Shown here one piece after another: positions 1-12,300 of a stretch of DNA of 64,000 nucleotides. The translations under genes and the position numbers were made by a program. The stretch spans positions 30,431,366 to 30,495,365 of the forward strand of contig CM057135.1 in assembly GCA_029964075.1 (NCBI GenBank). The letters run 5' to 3'. Source of the DNA: Patiria pectinifera. Lineage: Eukaryota; Echinodermata; Asteroidea; Valvatida; Asterinidae. The notes under the pieces were generated by a model, which worked only from the letters and a program-made list of their open reading frames with translations, was not told where the DNA came from and searched no databases. The stretch's first letter is position 1. Each line of letters opens with the position of its first letter.

Positions 1-1067
1 AAAATAAGGAGGACTAAACATGAACATCACAGTAAGGAGGCTATTTTTGTATTTATTCCATTTGCAATGTCTCTGATAAGATTGTTGCACCACCGAAAAT
101 CGGTTTTCTGTAAGTTATTGTCATCGCCCAATTTTGACCGTTTATTGCCTTTCAAAAGCCTGTGAAACTACTGACTATGTGATAAAATGTTGAATAGCAT
201 GTATGAAAAAAAATAGTCACAATATGACAAATCTGAGAAACTGGACCAAACAGTCCGGCCATTTACTTTGGTAAGATATGATCAAACAGACACAAAGTTT
301 AGCTATTTTACTCGGACATTTTTTTTCACAATCAACATTTTAATGTGTCTTTTTGGTATAACATACATCAAAAGTATTTTATATTTCTTAAAATGAACAC
401 ACGGGCTTATAACAGAAATAGTCCGTCCTTTCTTAAATCTCAAATTCTGCCAGGGTTCTTAACTTGGAAACTCATACTAGTTGGTCAGTCTTTGGTCAAA
501 ACGTTCGGTCCGGTTTATCGTCATGGCGCCCTCTGTGGTCATTTTGTGTATCGTCATAATCTTATGAACTTCTTGCTTCTTTGCGTGCGCTGATCCTAAC
601 CATTTAATAAATCCGCAATTCTTGTCCATTCTGAGTCTGAAATATGTTTTTTCGATTGTTAAAAAAAGACATGTACATGCACATATCTTTTGACAAAACT
701 CGTAAATAAAAACATATTTTCCAAAAAGTCATTTGGAACAAATATTGTTCAAGTTTTACGGGTTTTTGCTCGAACAGAAAAAAAAAATCATCCTATGGAT
801 CAGTGGTAAACATTCAAAACATTGTTGACCGATGTGCCTTTCAAACAATAAACATGTGTTTTTATATCTGCGTTTTACATCAATCAAAATTTTAGTACCA
901 CCGGCCCAAGAATGCCCCTTTAATTAACGGCCTACAGCTCTATCATAATAGCACCCAGAGTTCCAAAAAAAAGTGCTAATCTTGTTTTCAAGTCGTCTAT
1001 TCGTTCTTTAAAAAACTATAAATGTTGAACAAATTTTTAAGAAAATTACTCCTTGCCTTTAAAACAG
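1..1067. other. AT-rich DNA, probably intron of the unknown gene ending at 1420
   Basis: No convincing exon, repeat or RNA gene is seen here. The 82-codon open frame at 345-593 has no protein-like composition and no flanking splice signals. If the exon at 1068 is real, this stretch is the upstream intron of a plus-strand gene whose other exons lie before the window. That is inference. Confidence 0.35.
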
Positions 1068-1239
1068 AATTTGGCTGGCAGGATATTGATGGATTCGTGG
1101 CAACGTCAACTTCAGCAAGTAGCAGCGCGTCACGAGTTCAAGGATTCCTACAAGACGATGGTTGCCATGGACAACTCTCTACATGACAGTATCTCAGTGA
1201 GCTTGAGTTTGTTGAGTAAAATCATGGCATTCATCCATG
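1068..1239 (+). CDS. penultimate coding exon of an unidentified gene
   Basis: The acceptor is CTTTAAAACAG just before 1068 and the donor is ATG|GTAAAA at 1239/1240. Only one frame is open: phase 0 at the start and phase 1 at the end, encoding 57 residues plus one base. The peptide is helical and polar, with motifs DSWQRQLQQVAARHEF and DSYKTMVAMDNSLHDS followed by a hydrophobic SLSLLSKIMAFIH stretch. The composition is far more protein-like than neighbouring frames. An earlier donor, TCA|GTGAGC at 1196/1197, is also possible but would give a stop five codons into the next exon. I do not recognise the family. Confidence 0.45.
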
Positions 1240-1379
1240 GTAAAATTCAGGATCTTTTGTAATCGAGAGGTTTATGTGGTGAATTGTATTATGCATATTT
1301 TGTTAAATTACTTTATAATAATTATGTTTGACATCCTCTAAAATTACCACCTAATTTTGAGTCGTTAATTACTTTGCAG

Positions 1380-1420
1380 CAGACATTACTGGTCTAGCAC
1401 CCAACCCAAAGTCGCAATGA
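1380..1420 (+). CDS. terminal coding exon of the same unidentified gene
   Basis: The acceptor is TTAATTACTTTGCAG ending at 1379. Joined to the exon ending at 1239 (intron 140 bp, phase 1), the frame reads A-DITGLAPNPKSQ and then TGA at 1418-1420. The phase match and the plausible short C-terminus support the join. A donor-like AAG|GTGAGT follows at 1439/1440, so the transcript may have a spliced 3'UTR or an alternative form. The product is unknown. Confidence 0.4.
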
Positions 1421-3560
1421 CAGTAGTATCTGTTATAAGGTGAGTTGTCAACTACCTGGCGCCAGCCTTAAAATGCAGTTTCACACTGCTGATAATGTAA
1501 TAATCTGTTTTCAAACAATTATTCAAATGTATCTCCAGTGCTGTTTATTTAGAGACAATGTGATTGCATAATTATTTGTGTCCGTGTTCCCTCTCAATAA
1601 TTTTTTTCCCTTTTTAACTTCTGCGTTAATTTATCCTCTACATATTGATAAACGGGGTAATAATTTGCATGTTTTAGTTTCAGTATATTTCCCACTTATA
1701 TTTCGGTTACTCCTAAAATTTAATACACTATAGTGGATCCGAATAAGTTATTGCATTTTGATAAGCTGCCTAAATTACAGGAAGACAGTTGTCAACAAAT
1801 GATAAAAATACTTGCGAGCTACACTTTTTTTTTTGGGGGGGGGGGGATACAGTTTTGTTTCGATGAGTGAGGATGATTGCTATCTTAGTGCGGACTAAGA
1901 CTTTTCTCACTCAAAAAAACTCCCAAAACAATTTGTTAATTTTTATTTGCATAGAAAAGCTGCATACAGAAATGGCTAAAAGATTTATTTGTAGCTTAAT
2001 TCACTAAATTTCAATAAATTTCACCAGCATTTTTGTTGTTGCCTTTAAATAAAAAGAAATGACATATAGTTTGAAAATTTATCCTTGATGTATAAACTAT
2101 GCAGAATGACATTATAATCTAATTTTTATCTGGCGTGAAGAATTTTTGTTAGGCTAAAAGCTGTCTTAATTGATTTTTTTTTTGAAGAAAGGTTATTTGT
2201 ATTCAATAGATTCTACAGGCCTCCAACACTGCGTGTTTTTCTCAACTCAATTGTTAATACATTGACCAAATTTGTATAAGACATCATGAAGTTTCTTGAA
2301 AATAAGCATCGGGTGATAAATTTTGTTATTTTGGGAATGGAAAAATAAACCCAGAAATTTTAGCTAAACTCAAGCAATACCTGAATTATAGAGATATTCA
2401 GGGGAAAGCGAGATATTTAGGGGAAAGCCAACAGCAAGTTTTAATGATTACTTTTCATGATGTGGCATTAATATTTTTAATTGGTGACGAAATTAACCTT
2501 ATTCAAACCCACAATACACCTTAAAGCTGCACGGAGTAAAACTGAATAGATAAGATAAACAGTCGACAATCTTGACAAAGATTGGGAATCCAAAATAGTT
2601 TGGAAATAAAATGTTTATGGAGTCGGCACTTTGTTATAATTACACACGTGTTAAACTGCTGTAATATTGTATTCATGGCCCTTATAACTGGGCAAGAATT
2701 GTAAACAAGGTTATGATTAAATATTAAACTGGGCGGTTATGATAAACTGCTGCATATGAAGATAAAAAAGCTTCCATTGTCTGAGTATTTTGAGTGATAT
2801 TTAACAGTGATATTTATGACAAATAGAGTACTGCATGGGCCTTAGTCCTGACATAAATTGATAATTCGTTGAAAGTATCCCAAAAATCATTTTTTTTCTC
2901 TTGTTAAAGTATTATTACAAATATATAAGCATATTTTACATTTCCCACAAAACTATGAAGTCGGTCCGGTATGTTCCATGCGTTAACATTGTCAACAAAT
3001 CCATACCCCCCTAAAAAAAAATCATTTTTGAAAATTAAGGCAAAAAGGCGGCAATTTGAACTTGAGCCACCTTTGACCTTTTAAAAAAACATTCGTTAGG
3101 GCCTAATATTTAATATTTAAGAGAAGAAAAAGCAACATAATTTGGAAGCGGGAAAATTGTCAATGTCTGATTACTACGCCCCGAGTCAAAGAAAGAAAAT
3201 AAAAACAACCACTGAATTTTAATATTAGATGCAATAAGTTTATTAATTGGAACTTTGAATCCTGTTTTATTCATCAAAAGTAAGTTCTCTGACACACATA
3301 CACACAACAAACAAAATTGAGAAACATCTCCAACAGAAATTCTTAACTTTTCAACAAAAGCAGGTTCAGAAATACTGAGGAGTAAGGGGAGTCCCTTTTA
3401 GTGTTAACATTTTTCTTAAAATTATTGATTCAGTCACTGCATTCAATCAATGAAAGACAGTAAAGCGCCACCACAGATCACCTTAGTCTGGGCCCGCTAT
3501 AACGCCGCCGTGTGAACCGTATAAATGCCTGTATTTTCATCATAAGGTACTCCATAAGGA
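1421..3560. other. AT-rich noncoding DNA
   Basis: This is possible 3'UTR of the preceding gene followed by intergenic DNA. It has A/T-rich low-complexity stretches and a T-run plus G-run near 1826-1848. No coding exon, RNA gene or clear repeat was recognised. The 66-codon and 64-codon minus-strand frames at 3110-3310 and 3497-3691 look fortuitous, and the second overlaps the tandem repeat that starts at 3561. Confidence 0.4.
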
Positions 3561-3840
3561 CGTGCACAATGCGCCCGTTCATGGGAAACGCCGAAACGGT
3601 CGATTTTCTGCCCTAACACACGCCATATGATCGTGCACACTGCCGTGTCCATGGGATACGCTGTATCGGCTGATTTTCTAGCTCCATGCACTGTATATAG
3701 GCGTGCACACTGCGCATGATCGGTGGAAACGCCGTTATGGCCGATTTTCTAGCTCGCTATTGCCAATACACGTGTGTACAATCGGCCGTGTACAAAAACA
3801 GCCATATACGCGGTTCAAATGGGATTTTCGCTATGGTCCA
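3561..3840 (+). repeat. degenerate ~70-bp tandem repeat
   Basis: The anchor CGTGCACA occurs at 3561, 3632 and 3702, spacings of 71 and 70 bp. A more diverged unit (CGTGTGTACA) begins near 3771. Each of the first three units then has a GG-AAACGCCG or GATACGCTG block, a CGG-TGATTTTCT or close variant, and a CCATAT or TATAT end. The segment is clearly more GC- and CpG-rich than its AT-rich surroundings. The open frames at 3497-3691 (minus) and 3716-4000 (plus) run through these units and are best explained by the repeat. Confidence 0.6.
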
Positions 3841-4119
3841 AAAAGCTGGTCTACGGTTTTTACGTAAGGTTTACGCTTTAGAGCAGGGAACCAGTTACGG
3901 CGCGTGCTTTTGGTGCTTATCGCAGGATCTTTTGAGTCAAGTTGCTTACGAAAAAGGAAGGAAAGTGTCTTTGCTTCTAAGTCATTTGAATAAATTCTAA
4001 TAACACAAAAGGCGCGAGAAGAATATTATGATTTCAGAGTTGGGCATCGTACTGGAATATCGAATTCGAATATTGAAAAAATGCTGCCGTCTATCGGTGT
4101 CATACAAAATGCACCAAAA

Positions 4120-4200
4120 CCGTAACTTTTGTTATTATTTGACCCAACTCTTTTTGGTTTTAGCACAACAATTTCATAGGAACTATGGTTATGTTTAAAA
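4120..4200 (+). repeat. left copy of an ~82-bp direct repeat flanking a repeat array
   Basis: This begins CCGTAACTTT, passes through TTATTATTTGACCCAACT and TTTTAGCACAACA, and ends GGTTATGTTTAAAAT. The same order of blocks recurs at 4527-4610. The two copies lie 407 bp apart in the same orientation with modest divergence. Confidence 0.65.
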
Positions 4201-4515
4201 TGTACCTCTAGGGGCGATCTTATTGTTATGGTCACCTCTAGCGGTATTCGCGTTTCTTGGTCGCCCCTAGAGGTACGCGCGTTTCTATCGCCACGGGCGA
4301 TCTTTTGATGGTCGCCTCTAGCGGTACGCACGTTTCTATCGCCATTCTGTACCTATCCTCTAGTGGCGATCTTATTGTACTGATGGTCGCCCCTAGCAAG
4401 GGCGGATCCAGAACAATTTTTTTTGGGGGGGGGCAAAAACAATTTTGGTCCCCCCCAAAAAGTGGGTCAAAAAAATTTCTATCGCCATTCTGTACCTCTA
4501 GGGGCAATCTTATTG
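4201..4515. repeat. CTAG-centred complex repeat array
   Basis: The block GTACCTCTAGGGGC(G/A)ATCTTATTGT occurs near 4202 and 4491, with a variant at 4366. The block TTTCTATCGCCATTCTGTACC occurs twice (about 4334 and 4478). GGTCGCC(C/T)CTAG blocks occur near 4259, 4311 and 4386. Many units are partly palindromic around CCTCTAGAGG-like cores, so related words occur on both strands. A T-run, G-run and C-run near 4421-4456 interrupt the array. Open frames on both strands here (4238-4507, 4257-4532) reflect the repeat. Confidence 0.55.
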
Positions 4516-4526
4516 TTTTTATGGCG

Positions 4527-4610
4527 CCGTAACTTTCCTTATTATTTGACCCAACTGTTTATATGTTTTAGCACAACATTTTCATATATATAGCTATGGT
4601 TATGTTTAAA
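4527..4610 (+). repeat. right copy of the ~82-bp direct repeat
   Basis: The same blocks as at 4120-4200 are present: CCGTAACTTT, TTATTATTTGACCCAACT, TTTTAGCACAACA and GGTTATGTTTAAAAT. An extra ATATATA stretch accounts for the slightly greater length. The pair brackets the CTAG-centred array. Confidence 0.65.
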
Positions 4611-7600
4611 ATTTGTTTCAAGACCAGGTAGATATGCGGCGGGACCAAAGCGGGCGGTCCGGCTGAGTCCCGGCCAGGGAATTGTGGTGGTGGCAGGGAA
4701 AACCCGCGGCGGGTTCTTGGTGGCAGTGTGGCGCACCCAGGATTTGGTTTAAAAAGTTAATTTGCACAAAGTGTTTGTCCGCAGAAAAAAATGTTGTTGT
4801 TTTTTTAAATTGTTATATTTATTTTGTGAAAATTTATTATGTATCGTTCCTTGTTTGGGGATTTTTTTGAGGGGCACACACAAGCTGGAGGTAGGGGACG
4901 GTGTCAAGCTTACACAATTACACATTATTAATATTATGACAATTACACGTGGAAGTTTCTTTGCAAATCTGGGTTTGAAAAAAGTTCATTAGTAATTTTT
5001 TTGTTTCTTTTAAGTCAAGGGGTTATAATTGACTTGGGACTTAACACCGAGACTAGGGAATGAATCACAGTAAAAAGCGGGGTACAGTCTCACAAGGTAA
5101 CTTTTTTATTTTAATATTTCTCACTGCAAGAATGCACAAGGAACTGGAAACAACACTGATTTCTTTAGATTGACAATATCACATGCTGAATATTCGGTGT
5201 GAATTATGATGAACTTCAGATTTGAACATTTAACAAATTGGATTCTCAGTTACAAGATGGTTCCATATCTTTGCTCATAGAAAATCTTCTTTGAAATCAC
5301 AATTATCTGATACAATTAATTTTGACAAATCAGTGGAATTAAAGATGTAGAGTAAAAAAAAACCCCCAAAACAACAAAACAAGTGTTTTCATTTTACCCC
5401 TTCTTACAGTCCTTTACATATTTAATGCCCTCTGACTTTAAAAAGTAAACTTAGAGCCAAGTCACACTAGGCAATTTCACAGGCAACTTGGGGGCAACCG
5501 CACAATGAACAATTTACTTTTTCCCCCAACAGTTAAGGCAAATTCCTTAGATTACATGGAATTAAAATTTGCATTGTTTTTTCTTGGAGATTGCACAGAA
5601 GTTGCCTGTAAATTTCCTGTTTCGTGGCCTTTACAACCATTCCATCAACAATTTCCATAAATGCTACAGTGATGCAAACATTAGTGTGCCTTCATGCACA
5701 TGTGGGATCCAATAACATACACGTCAAGTACTGTACCGTATTTTGTTTACTTTCTAATTTAGGTAGCATGAGTACAGCCAATTACACACACAACTACACC
5801 ACAATGCATTTCATGCTCAATATACACCCGTACCACAATAACCACAATAATATCTCTACTGCATAGCTATCCCGTTGATACTTTTAACAAATTTCCATTA
5901 ATATTTCATTAAACTAGAACAAAGAGAATACCATTTTAAATAGTAGAATAGTACTATACAAAACATCTAAACATAGTATAAAACCAAAACAAACTCATAT
6001 GGAATGAACTGAAGAAAGCCCCAAGCACTAGTTAAAGCAGAACATAAAGAAAACCCAGATATTAAATTTCAACCAATTTTTAAAAGTAAATATTAATGCA
6101 TAATGAATAAACTTTACACATGTAGCGCAATTACTGGACATTAAATCTTACGTTATATCATGAGCATTTGTGCATGCATATTCTCAAGGGCAACTTTCTG
6201 AAATTGATAGATTTATGAATTCTTTCCTGGGAAATTGAAGAGCTGGAAACTACTATATTTGGCTAGAACTTCTCATTCATATTATTAAAAAAGAAACAAT
6301 GAAAAGGATGCTGTAGTAGTTAAGTGCTAGTACCTTGATTTACCTGTTTATGGTAGAGTCCTTAAACATATTGCAACAAGTTGGTATAACTTCTTGAATA
6401 GTTTATAATCAAAATACAAGAATTATTTTATAAAGTATACAATTATAAATCAGTCACACACTACCGAATACAATTTTGGTCAAAGAAAAAAAATGGCCAT
6501 TTCTCAAAACATGGTCTTACATAGTTGGGCTTCATTTCATTGCAAAATACAGAGCTCCATTGAAATTGAGCTCTACATTTTCTTTCTTTTCAATCTTTTC
6601 TTGCTCACATGTGAGAAAATTGTACAGTAACAGCCCGAATGCCAAGTTTGAGAAATAGCTGGTAAATATAATGCATGTCCCCTTAAATATGGAAATCTCT
6701 AACAAAACGCAATGCTAATGATTGTTAACCCTAACTCCCTGGGGGTATGCAAAATCATATTGAAATCGGAGGATTCAGGACTGTTAGGGCTATTTTTGTA
6801 TTCTTCAAGTCTATCGCTAAACGATCCAGAGCAGCATTTTTGTATAGACTGACTCATTACACATGCACCACTAGAAAGTGCTATGCAAGTCTCACTCAAT
6901 CACTCACAAAAGATGAAAAATGCATAGTAGTCAAACAAACCTGGAATTTCTTTATCATTAACATTTTGTTGCACTGCAAAATTCTTCAAACAACTTTACG
7001 AATGAAAGAGATTATTCGTATTAGTCATTATTTGTGTTATCAACTTACTGCAATCACATTCAATGTGCCGCAGTTTCGAAGACAAATTGACAGTCATGTG
7101 ACTTGGCATTTCACATAAGCAGTTCTGACTCACGAGACTGACGATGACTAACGGTGCTACATGTACAGCGTAATGCCATGAATGTAAGATTTATTCATAT
7201 TGTCTACAAGAAGCACATGAGGATCCAGTCTCGACGTTATTTCATTTTATCAGGATCAAGGCTAGAAATAAATCTGGGGGACGTTAACATTGATTGAATA
7301 CTTCATGAGAGGTCAAGGGAGTTGAATTGGTGGGATGATTCTGAATATTGCAAGAATTGCTCACAAGAAGTTACTATTTAAGCATCAGATGAATTAGTAA
7401 TTTCTTTCAAGTTTCTACACTGTAAATCAACCTTTGTTGTTACGTATCCACTAAATACTTTCTTCTCAACTCCTCCAAGCAGGCTTATTTCAATGTATAC
7501 ACTTAACTGACATAGGTTGTTTAACATGCCTTATTTTTTTTATATATATTGCCAGTGTCATTTTTTTAAAATGACAATTGCTGTGAAAATATTACATGTG

Positions 7601-9133
7601 CTCTGATCATCCAAACAAAATATCTGGCCACATTTCTTTATTGGGCATCATGAAGTTTGGTGCACCAATAGTTTTTCTTAAATTTAAAATTTCTGTGAAG
7701 GAGGGATTTTCTGACATATAATCATTTTACACAATGTGAACTGTGTTTGATATTCCAAATCAATAAAAAGCACACCATTTGTTGCACAATGTTTTAAAGA
7801 ATAAGGTAAACCTAAATGTGATACTCTTAACGTGACACATTGCTTTCCTATTTTGTTTTTATAGTACTCAACTTATTGTCTTACTACCTAAGATGCCAGA
7901 AAGCCCTGAATCACAAGCTCAATGATGAAATACAGAACGCACCAGATGTTAAAATATTCATGAATTTCTTTCACAAGCTTGCAGCTACCATTCCATAAAT
8001 TTGATAATCAACAACCGTCAAACCATTTCATATTTAAAATTATCCTTTAGATCAACCTTAAATAACTAGAACAAAATTAGTTAGCGCAAAAATTTCAAAT
8101 ACCGAATTTACATACTTCATCCTGGTTGCGGAGGCTACATTTACTCTACTCAGTGTGTACCTAGCTCTGAACCCCGTCCCCAATAACAAATGCAATCCTA
8201 AAGACAGAGATGGGATACTACACAGGCACATAGGTTCAAGAATCCTACCCTGAAGGAAATGATATTGAGGCACATTCAATTGGCAGAACACAAAATGTTC
8301 AGTTCGTATCAATCCACATGATGACTCATGTGCAAATGTGCGTCACAACAATTTAAAGTAATAGTGCAGATGCTGACTTTGCTGTACAGGTTCACTGCAG
8401 GTGCTTATGGATTACCCCCCCCCTTTGTATCTGACTCCTCTGTAACAATTTATTTGTTTGGAAGAATGAAGACAGGGATTTCTCTTGTTTGAAAAAAAAC
8501 CCAGCCACATCAGGCAATTCTGTAAATTGAATTTACACCTTCACTTCTTTGGCCTTTTAGGCAACTTAAGTGTTGCTCTGTGGATGCAGAATTTTGTGTG
8601 TGCAAAATCAACGTGTCTTGATAAGTTTCATTCATCCAAAAAGTATCAACAGTGGTGCAGTGCAGTGCAGTTTTTCCGTTTTTTACATATCCGTCAATAT
8701 GACCAGTATTTTAGTACAATAGCAAAACCAAAACAGTTCAACCACATGTAAATGTTCACATACACAGGCAGCGAGAAAAGTTTAAATGCTGAATTTTAAA
8801 GCGAACAATTCCACACCTTGTTTTTTTGGCAAATACAAACAAAACAAGGCGTAACAACAAGTACCATTAAGTTCTAGGCCAATGTCTCAAATTGACAGCC
8901 AATATCACAGAACCATTGGACACACAAATCTGCCCATATCTTACATATTTTGCTAAGCAAATATAGTTTACCAGCCAACATCAAGCCAATGGCTGATGTG
9001 CTGCGATCGGATGAATACCACTAAGCAGGTAAATCTACTGAGCGGATTTTCTTATTTTTTGTTCGCTGAGTTCTATGATATTGGCGTAGAAGGCGGGGAT
9101 TTAATGGTGGATAGTCGGAACTTGAGTGACTTA
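4611..9133 (-). other. AT-rich DNA downstream of JPT, probably partly its 3'UTR
   Basis: The stop codon of the JPT homologue is at 9134, so minus-strand 3'UTR should run leftward from here. The first AATAAA on that strand below the stop is at 8454-8449, with others near 7194 and 5112. I cannot choose the true poly(A) site. No coding exon was recognised. A short MITE lies at 5469-5618, listed separately. The remaining open frames have no protein-like composition. Confidence 0.35.
5469..5618. mobile_element. short MITE with ~20-bp terminal inverted repeats
   Basis: The left end AGGCAATTTCACAGGCAACT (5469-5488) pairs with the right end AGTTGCCTGTAAATTTCCT (5600-5618), which reads AGGAAATTTACAGGCAACT on the minus strand. 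The body is about 150 bp with no coding capacity. The outer flanks (CACACT and GTTTCG) do not show an obvious target-site duplication, so the exact ends may be a few bases off. Confidence 0.5.
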
Positions 9134-9363
9134 CTAGCCAAAGATACCGGAGTCTTTTCCACCGGGCGGCTGCCTTTTGATAGGAGCCTTATTTTCTACT
9201 CTACCGCCTGCTGCTGGCATGCTGGCTGGGTCAAGCTTGGGAGGTTTAGCACGCCTACCACTGGGGGAAGGTTCCGGGTCTGATGCTGGCTCAGGTGCTG
9301 GCTCTGAATTTGGCTCTGGTGGACCTGCTCTGTTTGGCTCGCCGGTCACCGGGTTGTTGCCAA
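9134..9363 (-). CDS. JPT: JPT terminal coding exon (C-terminal PPGG box)
   Basis: The acceptor is TATTTTCCTCCAG ending at 9364. It enters in phase 1 and ends with TAG at 9136-9134. It encodes GNNPVTGEPNRAGPPEPN, an acidic/proline repeat-like stretch (PEPNSEPAPEPASDPEPSPS) and the C-terminal KRQPPGGKDSGIFG. NPVTGE and the terminal PPGG-SG-(I/L)(F/W) box are shared with Drosophila Jupiter. Confidence 0.85.
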
Positions 9364-12300
9364 CTGGAGGAAAATAGGAAAAAAAAGAAGGAAAGGCCGA
9401 GTTTCAATGTTTTCAATCCTTGTTCTGATCTGCAGACTTCAGCCAGGTTCATCCTTTTTTTTATAAGAACATGAAGGTAAGGATGCGACTTTGCTGTAAT
9501 TTTGTAAATGTTTAGCAAATATTTTAAATATCCTTTAAACGTTTAGCCATTGCACAAAGGCCGACGCCTGCCCATTATGTCTACAGACCAGCTTGATTGA
9601 CATAATAGCGGGCAGTCATTGAAAAAGTAAAAACTTCACTCTGTGTACCCCGAATGTAATCATGCACTCCAGTGCTTCTAAGGTTTTGTCTATTAAATAG
9701 GCTTGAAAACATTGTTAATCATTTGTACTATGTATGTTTAACTCAAGGAAGATCGCGTGAAGTAGGTTCTTTTGTTTAAATTTGGGTTTCGTTTAGTTTT
9801 GTAAAATTTGATAACGTATTTAGAATTTTTTTTTCGTTTAAACATGTAACAAGCATCCTTACATGGAAGTGAGGTGAAGTTGACGCTATGGAGTTTATGC
9901 GGCATGAATTTGCCAGGGTGGAATACTATCGACTTTACAATACTAGAACGTTGACATACAAAAGATACTTCACATCTGCCCTTGATCCATAAACAAGGTT
10001 CTCTTATTAGTCTCTGTTCTTTCAAGATCCTTATTTCTGTTTCCTGATCCCTTCCATAAGAGCAGATGTACTGTAGGGGTCGTCACTGATGTGAGTAGCA
10101 TTAGCAATGGAATGTGTAGTTTGAAATATTGGTCTTGGCAATGTTTACCCCAGCACATTCTGGAACTAAACAGATAAATATACAGACTTCTATTTTTTTT
10201 TGGGGGGGGGATGATACACAACCCCCATCCCAAAAATAGAGTGCACCAGACAGCACATTTGTATAATTTGTTCCATTCTGTAAAAATGAAATTTTTTTGC
10301 AAAAATGTTTGATCAGAATTCCTAGAGTTTCATTGTACTGCAATTAGTGCCTTGAGTTGAGACTACAGTATAAAGGTTCGACGATTGCAATCAGGAATGA
10401 TTTGGGGTTTAGCATGGTGGAATACTTGTATTTGTTTACTGTTGTGACTGAGAGAAAAATCTATCAGTGTTTAAATTCAAAATCAGATGTCCAAAAGGTT
10501 AATTAAAACTGCTCAAAAATATGATCAATGGTCTTTGTTTATGTTATTAATCAATCAATTAATTAAAAACTGCGGTATGATATGACCACATAGGCTGTTA
10601 GTTGTTAATAATAGTTAAAGCAAAGTCATATTTAGCAAGTCATCTCCTTGACACCTTGCTGTGAGCTCTGTGCATACATTTTGCTCTTAGCAATAACAGT
10701 GTAAAACTTCACCATCAACCATAACAATAACCCCTACCAGTGTTGTAGTCGAGACCGGATAGTCCGAGACCGAGACCAAGACCGAGACCTGAAGATTCGA
10801 GACCGAGACCGAGACCAGCCCCTTCAAGGCGGACCGAGACCGAGACCAATATGGTCCGAGACCGAGACCGCTGATAATAAATAACAATAGTTTTTGACCA
10901 GTGGCAGTGTTGACCAATTGAAGTAAAATACATTTACACTTAACAAAGTAAAGGCAGTTAAATGTTTAAAATATGGGTTTTGAAAAAAATAGCAACTCAA
11001 TCGTGACAAAAAGGTTAAAGGTTTCTGGATCTAAGCGGATATATTACCCCTGCTTTTCTAAACTGACTTCTAACGGATATTTCAGCTATGGATTTTAATT
11101 GCCTCTTTTTCCTAAAATAAATATAGGACTAACTTCACTTAATGGACTTGTGTTTATGATAAAAAAAAAATGGGAGCTAGAAAAAAATGAATTTTTAAAA
11201 TTTCTGTCATAGAATGTGGACTTGTACATGTAGACCCACAAGTTATTGCGGGTGGTAGCAGAATGTGCCAGATATAGAACAGGATTTTAATTTTTGAGGA
11301 ATGACCCTAGGCCCTTTTCGCTGTGAACTGTTTAATCTTGCATTACATTTAAATTCTAACGAAACAAAGCAGGGTGCAATATTGTAAACATTTAATAAAC
11401 TAGTGTCCAAAAGCCACTAGACTGGCTAGAACTTCAAGCAGGGAAACTAACTATCAAACAGTAGAGCAGAAAGTAAAGCTGAACTACTAGCAGAAAAACG
11501 TGTCTAAATTGACCAGGATATTTGCATATATCTAATGTCAACAATCGTTAGCTATAAAAAGCACTTGATGAAAAGCACAAACTCATCGTTGGTGATTCAT
11601 GCCCTGTTGATTTGGAATTTTTTTTATTAAGGTCACACAGATCTATTGAGATCTAATCAAAGTCCCCCCTCTTTTTGTGATAATAAAGTCAATTTTGTGT
11701 AAATCTGACAGTGTGGGGCTATTTTTTTCCTTTCAGCCCTGTGACGTGGGTTCACATCCTACCCATGCACAACATGGATTACATGCTTCAGCAGGTTTCT
11801 GATTCTGTATTTTTCCCACAGATTTTCTTAAGTTACCTCCCTGTGAAAAACTTAACTTTTCTCTGGTGTCTAAGGCCATTCTAAGAAATCTTTCGTTCCC
11901 CCACAACACCCCCCCCCACCAAAAAAAATTCCCAGATTTGTTCTGCTTTCACTAACAGCTAACAAAATCCCATATGCATATAATGAGTGCTTTCTGGAAG
12001 AAAGACAAAATGTCACACCACATGTACATGAATGTGCAATGGGTGAATGATGTACACAGCAATTGGCCAGTTCGGGAGGTGAGCTAGGAAGAATGAGATT
12101 GTTTTATTAATCATTAACATTAAATTGATTTAAGAAGATGAAAAACACAGAACTTTGTGGAATATTTCCTTTTAATTAATTCAGTCAACAAGGAATATTG
12201 CAATTTGTTAGCAGTTTATTGAAGAAAATTATTAAACAAAAAAATGAAAGTCAAAGTCAAAAAAGAACAACTTTGTTAATAACTGTCCAAAAAAAAACAA

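Noticed and set aside
10687-10933. Minus-strand frames with serine/valine or leucine/glycine repeats
   Set aside because: They are explained by the GAGACC hexanucleotide array.
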